Shown here: piece by piece, positions 24,264 through 34,745 of the stretch
How the letters are laid out: every line of letters begins with the position of its first letter
Position numbering within the stretch: the first letter of the stretch is position 1
Assembly: GCF_964340395.1 (NCBI RefSeq)
Contig: NC_135564.1
Coordinates: 17,050,957 to 17,114,956, forward strand
Length of the DNA stretch: 64,000 nt
Reading direction: 5' to 3'
Origin: Glandiceps talaboti
Lineage: Eukaryota > Hemichordata > Enteropneusta > Spengelidae
Made by a program: the position numbers and the translations under genes
The notes under the pieces: model-generated
Told to the model about the DNA's origin: nothing
Database searches by the model: none
Seen by the model: only the letters and a program-made list of their open reading frames with translations

Positions 24264-27200
24264 GTAGACCGATATTGTGATTCTCCATTTCGACTAGACC
24301 ACTTTGAAACATATATAGGGGCAGTACTGATTTATAAAATGTTATGTAGGGTCACGACATCTCTATTTTTGTTTTATTCCTAATTAATGCGATATTTTAC
24401 TTTGTGAAAAGTTAAAGTTTGATAGTGAAACCTTAAGTAGGGTCAGGTAAGGGGTGAGATCATGGTTCAATGTAGGATAAAAAACTAAATTCTTTTAGTT
24501 AAGCTTTAGCCCTTCCCCCCCCCCCCCAACTAAATTTAAATCAGTATGTAGTAGTATGTAGTGCTATGAATAAAAAGCCGCTATGTAGTTAAGGAAAATT
24601 CGTGCTTTTGTTGACACTATACTTTATTTTAGTGCCATGCATTTACTATAGCGAAAATTCTGACGACATTGTTTAGAGTTATTTTCATTTACGGGTACAA
24701 ATTGGTCCATTAAAATTAAAATCGATTTTGCAGGATGAGAACTAAAATGGCCCAACCCCTCCCCTCACCCCCAAAGTAAAAGAATTCAGATTTTTATTGT
24801 ACATTGAACTATTGATCTCGCCTCTAAACAGTCAGATCTTGGATTGATTTACACAAATGAAATGATCTATAGGCAACTCAGCACTGATGACAACATATAC
24901 ATGACGTCATCTTCGGAAAATAAACAAAAGAAGTTTAAACGCTTCTATCGATCACGCATGCGTGAACTTATTCTGCTTTCTTATCCTCTGTAAAAAAAAT
25001 TGTAACGCTATTGTGGTTTTTATTCTGTAATAAAGCAGGTTTACAAACACATACAAAACAAATATTTAATTACGATAGCGTGTATATCTCCAACATATAT
25101 GTTTACACATATCCTACCCAAAAGATTTAATGACAGGTTGAAATTACTATAATTGTGGTGTGTTTTCATCTTTGATAGATGTACCACCTTCATCAACATT
25201 TATGACGTCATCGACTCCTCCAACTACTACATCCATTCCAGAGTGTGTTGACATGTCTATGTGTTCATCATGCTATGCTGTCGTTAACTGTGGTTGGTGT
25301 GTTGACAAAGACAGGTAAGAACGCCAGTATTATCTCATCTGATTTATTTTAAGTTGTAACTTTCGATACATCAAATAAAATGTGTTTTAATCAATCGTAT
25401 ATGTAAATTACATTACTAACATTACATTACATTACATTACATTACATTACATTACATTGCATTACATTACATTACATTACATTACACATATAAGATACGA
25501 AAAAACATACATACATACATACATACATACATACATACATACATACATACATACATACATACATACATACCCAGGGCGCCCTCATCGGCCATGCCATCTC
25601 AGGAAAAGAGAAGGTCGATACACTATATTCTTATATAGGATTAATATCCAATTTGCATCGTTGTTTATTTCAGATGCACCGTTGAGGGAGATTGTTCTTC
25701 TAGTGACTGGTTAAAGGAAGGCAGCGTGGGCATTGAAACACTGGATAACAAGTGCGGAATAGCGGACCTCCTTGGCATTTACACAGTGGAGGTAAACATT
25801 CTCGTTCTCGCTCCATTCCATATTCATTGCATGTACAATTCATTTTATTTTCAAGACAGTAGAACTACAAATTCATACTATATGTGTGTTACACTGTCAC
25901 TCACTATGATTGTGTAATATATCCACATTTAAAGTCGTTTATTTTTTGCTAGATTGAACCAGTAGTTGGTATTTTAGAACTTGAAGGCGAGACTGATTTG
26001 CTGGTGATAGTTTCCACCGATAAGACTGTATTGTTGAACTTGGATAGTATCACAGTGGCTGGAATAACTTGTGATCAGGCTACACTAGCAGGCAATTCCC
26101 CTACAACAAGGTAAGTGGAATAACGGACATACTGTTTATGCATAACTTATATATTTATGTTTTATTTCGTGTTGAAAGGGGGTCACAAGTGAGGCTGATT
26201 TTATCTTAGTTGCATTTGTAGGCTATACAACACATAAATGTCACATCTTCCAACGCTTCCATTAGCAACATCTCTTATAAAATGAAGTATGAGAAATTGC
26301 AAATCTGGCACAATTAAAACTGATCATGTTTATGGTGATACTCTTTGAACCTTGGCTCGAACAATGTTGAGACTATTGTGTCAAGTACTAGTAGTCTGAC
26401 GCTCCTAACTTTGTTTATTTCCCATAATGCCTCGCACCAGTGTACAACAGGCCTCCAGGTTTGCCAATTTTTATAATTATATTTTAGAGAGATTATGTAT
26501 TCAGGAGGAATCCTCAAGCATAAGAAATGTAAGCTAAGCTAAACACAGCATCGCCTATGAGGGCGCACGTCCAAGGGGAAGAGATTACTGGAAGATTTTC
26601 GATAGCATAACTGCCTTGTCAAATTGAATGCTAAAACTGACAATTCAGGCAGTGTAGCCGCTGTATTTTTTACAACGCATTTCCACATCATTTCTCACAC
26701 GATGTTATTTATAAATTAATTATTTTGGCCAATTACCACATGTTTTGTAGTACTTAATTAACTTTTCGAACTCCTCCTCCTATTATGTGATTGGAGCAAG
26801 ACATCACCTTAGTTTATCAGGTGTTTGTTTATGTTCGAATTCATTGATATGTGAGCATTTATTTCTTTTACTACTTCTTTGTTTTGATAATTTATTGTGC
26901 ATTCCATTCCAATTCCACAGTCATCACATTTCGTGTACAACTTCTCAATCTGCTGTCGCTAACCAAGGACCAGTAATTATTCATGTCGTCACAGGAGGGA
27001 AATTACTACGTCTTCAGTCATCCACTAATTTCTCTTACGTGGTGAGTATCACATGCATACGTCACTCAAACCAAGTTGAACGCGTTCGAGCCGAAAAGTA
27101 TAGGATTTACACCCCGGTCGTTTTACACCACGACAACATATCATAGTTCCGTTGCATTCGATATACCGGCGGTATGACAAATCGAGGCTCGTCGTGACAT

Positions 27201-30200
27201 GGCCCCTGAAGTCACTCGTATTTTCCTTGTTTAAACGAAGGAAAATATTGAAGAATAACAGTATATTTTCCTAACACTGTAGATGAGCTCTCGTCCAATC
27301 AGAATGCTAATCAATTACATTTTTTTAACAACACCCATATAGGATCCACAAATTGAAGAGTTCGTTCCGCCACGGGGACCCCGTTCAGGTGGTAGCAGGC
27401 TTGTCATACAAGGTCGATATCTTGACCTTGATCGCAATGTAACTGTGGAGATAGCTGGTTCACCGTGCCAAGTAAACAGGTAATGGAAATATCACACTTA
27501 CTCAACGGCTGACTTGGAATCTGCAAGTTACTGGCTTAGGCCTATCTAGTCACTGTCATTTGTTTCTGAATGGCTAAAGTCCAGGTAAGATTTGAACCAC
27601 ACGTGTGCACCCTTCAACCCAGGTGTACAATTGAATTGAGGACCTGGTAGAAGAGGTTGCTATGTAAATGCTTTAAAGGCCAGAATTTCAATCCGAGATT
27701 CTTACATTAGTTCTATCCGATCAGTTTCACCATAAACGTAAGATAGACTGAAATATCAGCCGTTGCGGGCGCTCTTCTCATCCCTTTCCACAAGCAGGAT
27801 TATTCTTTTGTTCAGGATCAACATTTTCTACAGCTCTGTCAGACAACTGTTTTTGACACCTACATTTTAATCCAAATTCGAACTGAGGCAATATTGAGCT
27901 GACAGCTTAGTTTTCGGAGCTTATGTGTACGTATCTAATGGCACTGTGTTTTTCTCTTCTCATTATGTAGAGTTTCTGAAAGCTACATTGAGTGTATAAC
28001 TCCATCTGTTCAGGCAGTAACTGAATCGTTTATCATAGTCACTTTTTATGGTAAACATAGCAGACTAAGTACAAGGTATTACATCTATGAAGAGGACCCA
28101 ACGATTCAAACAATATCTCCTTTGAAAACATTCATTGGGTATGTACTATATATATAATCTATCGTGCTTTGGATGGTTGGTGACGAAACAAAACAATTCG
28201 AAGTGACAGAACGGCGGTTAATTACTTCCCAGCAACCATTTACATACATCGCATTCTGAATAACACGGAGGAAGTTTTCAAGGTCTGATAATGGTTATGT
28301 ATGTTTTATAATAAGTAAATTGGTGCATCTGTGAGGAAAATTACTATTGTGTTCTTAACTGTTTACTTACATTCTATCAAATCATTTCACTTCATTTCAG
28401 CGGTGGTATTGCTCAACAAGTCACTGGTACGAATCTCAATGTCATCGCACAGCCGGTCTTTGTCGTATCAGTGATAACAAATTCAACAACGAAAAACTTT
28501 TATTCTGTAAGTATTACTCACTTGACTATATTATCACGTGCTAACACATCAATCTTCAGATCACATGTCTTACGTCATAGAAAACGGCAAATATTAATGT
28601 TTTCGGCTTGTTTCTTCTACTCTGTGTTTTCATTTACGTTGTTTATTTACACATACAGCTATGATGTGGTTAGTACCTAGCTAGGTCAGTGACTTGCGGA
28701 AACACCAAACTATTTCTTCGGGGGCGGGGTGAGGGGTGGTGGGGTGGGGGTGGGGGTGTAACATGTCATTTGAAGAGCATACTAGTAATTCTAAAGCTTC
28801 ATGTTACGGACAAGAATCGAAAGAATACAAATTATTGAATTATTGTCAACAATTGAAAAATAGTTTAAATATAATTTTCTTTAAAAATTGAAATAAAGTT
28901 CAATAGTTATCATTAATAATGAGGTTGATTGATGAGTTCTGCTTTAATTACCAAGCATTATTTTTTTCTGCTTGGGCAATGAAATCTTCCTGTTTACCAA
29001 TGCCGCAAAGAGGTACAGTAGTTTACGACGCTGTCGCAATAATCATAGCTAATTTACGACAATGCCGCATTGCTGTCTATTGAATAATTTTCTATACCTT
29101 TAGATTTGTACAGATGTGACGTCATCGACAATGACCTGCCCATCTCCTGAACTGACGATAGACACAGAGATGTCATCAACAGAGAGTCCAGATGGTAGTA
29201 GGAAAAAACGCAGTACACATACCGCATCAGAACAGTGTAACTTTCTGTCAACGGACCCTATATCAGGCGAAGAAATATCGTTACATGTTGGCTTTGTCTT
29301 GGACGGTGTTTCAAAATGGCTCCCTGAAAATATCTTTCGCTACCTCAGTCAGGAATTTACCGAGATAGACGTCTATGAAGACCCGGTAGTGTACAATTTT
29401 TCTAATGCGGAGTATGGCTCTGGCGATACCGGTGACGTACATGTATATGTACATAATCCACGGAAAACTAACTACCTAGTTTTGAAGGTAATCTGGCTTT
29501 AAGAAATACCACAAATGCGAAAGAGGTCGAAAGAGAATCGTGGCACGCAAGTCGTTCTTTTCAGTAAAATCTCACGATCTGTTATGCATATCTGTGTGTT
29601 TACGTTTGTGCCGACCAATTCGTGACAAATTGCGTCCATCCCTTCTGAAACCCCGAACATTGCATGAGGTATAAGCAGTGACACCCTTTTGCTACTTATG
29701 TCTCATACAGTGTTCGGGGTTTCAGAAGGGTTGGACGCAATTTGTCACGGATTCTAATTAGCAGATACAACGTCTTTTTATTTGTAACTAATCAAATTTT
29801 AGTGAATATATATTTGGTTACTTGATAAACAAATATCCCGGTTGCAACTAGCGCAGCTTTAAGATGACTTCGTTTGTTTTTCAAAATTTGTTTCATAGTC
29901 AAAAATGTGTGAGGGCGCACTCGACGATTTTTCAGTCTATCTCTAGAGGATGTGTCTTCTATTTAATTTTTCAAGGGTGAAAGACTGGACTGTGGAGCAG
30001 AAAAGGAAGACTATATCATTCAGATAGGTACTGACTTTTGTAGAGTAATTTCACTGTACCCTACTGAGTTGACGTGTCAGCCACCACAGACTAAACCCCC
30101 TGTCAGAAGAAAATATCAGAAAGCACATGAAAACCCACATGTCTTGGTGAGTAGCTACATTCATGAGGCACTACCTTGGCCTAAAGTAGCAAGATTGGAT

Positions 30201-31201
30201 GGCATAATAAGTAGCTACATTTTCAGAACCCCACATTCGTCTAAAGTTGTGTTAAAGTAAAAGAAAAATGCAGTCACCAGATGGGTTAAATTCGATGATC
30301 GACACCGCCATTGAGTCATGATATGACACCGTGGAGTTAATCGACACTATACAGACAATCACTGCATCGAATCGACAAAGTAAAGAAATAAAATTGCACA
30401 GTGTCCTGTATTTTGTAGGTTGAAACTGTTACAGTAGGTTATCAGTATGTCATATCATGCCATATTATGTGTGTCAATATTAATCCCATCGTAATTCACA
30501 AATAATACCATTAGACTTTTATTTTAGTCTCTATGGTAATGATACACAAATCAAAAGAATAAACAAAAAATACTAAAAGTTCTCCAGCAGTTTCCAATGT
30601 TCTTCACTGACACTATCAACCATAACATGACACTTTAAATTACAATGGCTATCTTCTGTATTTTTTCTCATCTGGATGTTGAGAACGGATTTTGAATTAT
30701 TATCTGCCTTGCTAATGAACATATAAATAATTATTATATATAATCATCAGATACTATAATAAAAACCCTGCATTATTATTCAACTCCATTGCAATGCTTA
30801 GGTACAAGTTGGATCCTTGGGGGATAATTCTCATTTTATCGGATATCTTCGGTACATCGAAAAAAACGAAAGTGTGGAACCATGGATGATTGTACTCGTG
30901 GTGGCGCTAATCCTGCTTATCATCATTCTAGTCATCGTATTAATCATTTGCTTGTATCGTCGTTGGAAGAGGTCACAGAAAATCAAACGTACAGTCATTG
31001 AAAGTGTTGAAATTGATCACATCTATCAGTCGAGTGAGTATTACAGTTACTAGGTGTATTACAGTAAACATGCACACCCACACACATACATACATACATA
31101 CTATGTACTAGTAATACATACATACATACATACATACATACATACATACATACATACATACATACATGCATGCATGCATGCACGCACGCACGCACGCACG
31201 C

Positions 31202-31232
<31 letters not shown>

Positions 31233-31727
31233 CACACACACACACACACACACATACATACATACATACATACATACATACATACATACATACATACATT
31301 ATGCACATAATACAAATACACGTTTTAACAATATTACTTAGTATATCTTGTATTTACAGTTGTTGTAGGAGATACATGGAAACATGATCCGATGTCTTAT
31401 CTAGATAAAAATCTAAGGAAAGATATACAACGTGTTATGATTGACAGGAGAAAACTTAAATTACACGAAAAAGAAATCCTTGGTGAAGGTAACGTACTTT
31501 TGAAGTTGGTTCGTTAAGTTCTGATCTAGAGTATATCCTTTCTGATATCATCTGAAATAATACCAGGGGAGGGGGACTTACCCATTGGTTTTGTATGGAT
31601 GTGCCACCTTGGTGCTACATCCCAGATACATTTTAGACCAATTAGAGTAAAAAAGTTTAACCACAATTTAGACCAACTTTCAACCACACTTCATTTTGTA
31701 ATTGTCGTAATTTTGTAATGGAAGGAT

Positions 31728-31809
<82 letters not shown>

Positions 31810-34686
31810 TCCATTTTAAATGCATACCCGTAGTACATACACCATATATGTCAATATTTACCTTAGGTAACAACTCACACACTAAATACTTGAGTTCACT
31901 GATGGTGTTTTTGAGAACATTTAAAATCATATGCAATTTTGGTCATCAGTCTTATCTGTAACATTTTTGATCTCATATGTTACATTTTGATCTCGTTCTT
32001 TTCCTTCGTCTGAGTTTTGGCTCCACACCCTCGTTAACATGGGTCTACGATATAGATAGTATTAGAGTAATATCAACACAGAAAAAACACGTGAAGGGAT
32101 ATTATCGACATTCTGAAGCCCCTTTAATTGTATATTTTCAATATCCTTTATTCAGTTTATTCATAAACTTTCTCCAATGTTTATGATTTGCTAGAGTAGC
32201 AGTAGTTATAGTTGTAAGGTAAATCTTGAATATCCCTTGCTTTTCTTTTTTTAAAGGTTTTAAAGGAAAAGTTGTAATGGGTGTTCTAAAACAATACACG
32301 GGTAGACACAACTCATCTCGTGAGGTTGCAGTGAAAATGCTCAAAGGTAATATTCATTCATTCTATAACTACATGTACTTTTTTTTACCTTTCAACGTGT
32401 TTTCGCTAAAATTACTGTTGGTCGACGTGCACATTGCGTTCAGAATAGTCCAATCAGACTTATTTCTGCCTTTAATACACTTGTATTAGTTACTGCTATC
32501 AACTTAGAGGAAAAATCCAGTCAGACTTATTTCTGTCTTTAGTACACTTGTATTGATTACTGCTATCAACGTAAAGGAAAAGTCCAGTCAGACTTATTTC
32601 TGTCTTTAGTATACTTGTATTGATTACTGCTATCAACTTAAAGAAAAAGTCCAGTCAGACTTATTTCTGTCTTTAGTACACTTGTACTGATTACTGCTAT
32701 CAACTTAAAGAAAAAGTCCAGTCAGACTTATTTCTGTCTTCAGTACACTTGTATTAATTACTGCTATCAACTTAAAGTAAAAGTCCAGTCAGACTTATTT
32801 CTGCCTTCAGTACACTTGTATTGATTACTGCTATCAACTTACAGTAAAAGTCCCGTCAGACTTATTTCTACCTTTAGTACACTTGTATTGATTACTGCTA
32901 TCAACTTAAAGGAAAGATCCAGTCAGACTTATTTCTGTCTTTATTACACTTGTATTGATTACTGCTATCAACTTACATATGATTTAAGTGATATCGGTAA
33001 TTTGCCCATCTGTCAAATCTTGTATTTTAAGCTCTACTGCACTTGACATGTGTTCAATCATTTAACAATTTCCTGCAGGGGTTTATGGGAAAACCTCAGA
33101 GCTGGTGATCACATCACGGATACGCTATTGACACTCTTTCTACTTAATAAGACAGAGATTCTTTCCAGGTATTCGTGATGTCATCACCAGCTCTGAGGTT
33201 TTCCCACATACCCTTGCAGGAAATCCCAATGGCGTATTTTGAATATAATGGAAGATACTAAACGAAATTCAACTGACTTATTTTAATTATGTCATAGGTG
33301 ATATGAAACTTGAGGATTTCCGTACATTTATGATGGAAGGTCTCATCATGAAGGACTTCGACCATCAACATGTTTTGCCCCTGCTTGGCGTATGTTTGCA
33401 AAGGGGAGGGATTCCATTAATAGTTTTACCGTATATGAAGAACGGAGACCTCAAGTCGTTTATTACAAACCCTCAAAAAGTAGGCATTTCTTGTTTGGGA
33501 GGAGGGAAGAATTATCTCTGATTAACAAGTTATAGATTAAGATCATAATCAAAGTCATAAAGCTAAACGTTGATCAGATTTTTAGATCTATGCTAATTCA
33601 GAGGTAAGTGTTCGTCAGATGCGCATGTCCGTGGGACTTGCGGGGTTTTTTTTGTTGGCAAACACAATCCATCTCGTCTCGATGACCGTGTAAGCTCTCA
33701 CCCACACCCCAAGTTGCGATCATTAAGGTTGAATTTGGTTTATTATGTACATAGCATAACGCCATAGTTCTCTTCGTAAAAATGTCTTTCGAGAAAAATG
33801 AAGTTCATTTCTGCTCGACAAAGTTTTGTTTGAGCATATCCTAGTTACTGGCTAGGCTTCCGTAGCGTGGGACCCCACAACGCAAGTGTGCTATTCAGAC
33901 GACTGTTACGCTTGAAATGACTATTTTACACACATCGTTTTATACTAGTATATTGTGACAAGTATTCTGTAGACTAGACAATAACATCGATCCATAAAAT
34001 TTATATTTTCTTGTATAATGTTCTTAAATCATCAATTATCAATGTTTATGTAATAGTATTGTTTCAAAGAGAAGTTTAGGTGTTACGTAAAATTAAAGAA
34101 AACAAAACTTTTGTCCCAACATTTTTCATAATTTAAACCAAATATGCGTTTCTTCAGGATTTTGTACTAAAGGACCTACTAACCTATGGACTACATATAG
34201 CAGAAGGAATGGCCTACCTTTCAGAAATGAAATTTGTTCACCGAGATCTCGCTGCAAGAAATTGCATGTAAGTAGGCTATATATGGTCTCAATCATCCAA
34301 ATACGCGTTAATTACAATATACCCTATTGGATAGTTTCCTATCCTGTTTCAATTCACGTCATATCCTGGACGCTTTTTCAGATGGACTGATGATCTAGCG
34401 ACAGGTGGTTGATGACACGTGGCTGGGTTGAATTATCATGTGATTATCATGGGAATCGTAGAGGACTCTTTTCCAACAACAGAGGTGTACGCACCTCCCA
34501 AGTTATGAGGTTGTAGTCCTTCTTCCATGTGAAGGGATGACCCCTCTAGTTTTACATCTATGACATCCTTCACCCCCCCCCCTCTCAAACCACCCATGTT
34601 CTCGGACAATAATGATGCTGTGATATTGAGCAAAGAACACAGTTTGTTTGTTTGTTTGTTTGTTTGTTTGTTTGTTTGTTTGTTTA

Positions 34687-34745
<59 letters not shown>

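Noticed and set aside
24903-29125. Additional TGACGTCA sites in the receptor gene as regulatory elements
   Set aside because: The copies near 25203 and 29115 lie in or at coding exons, and isolated 8-mers carry little weight.
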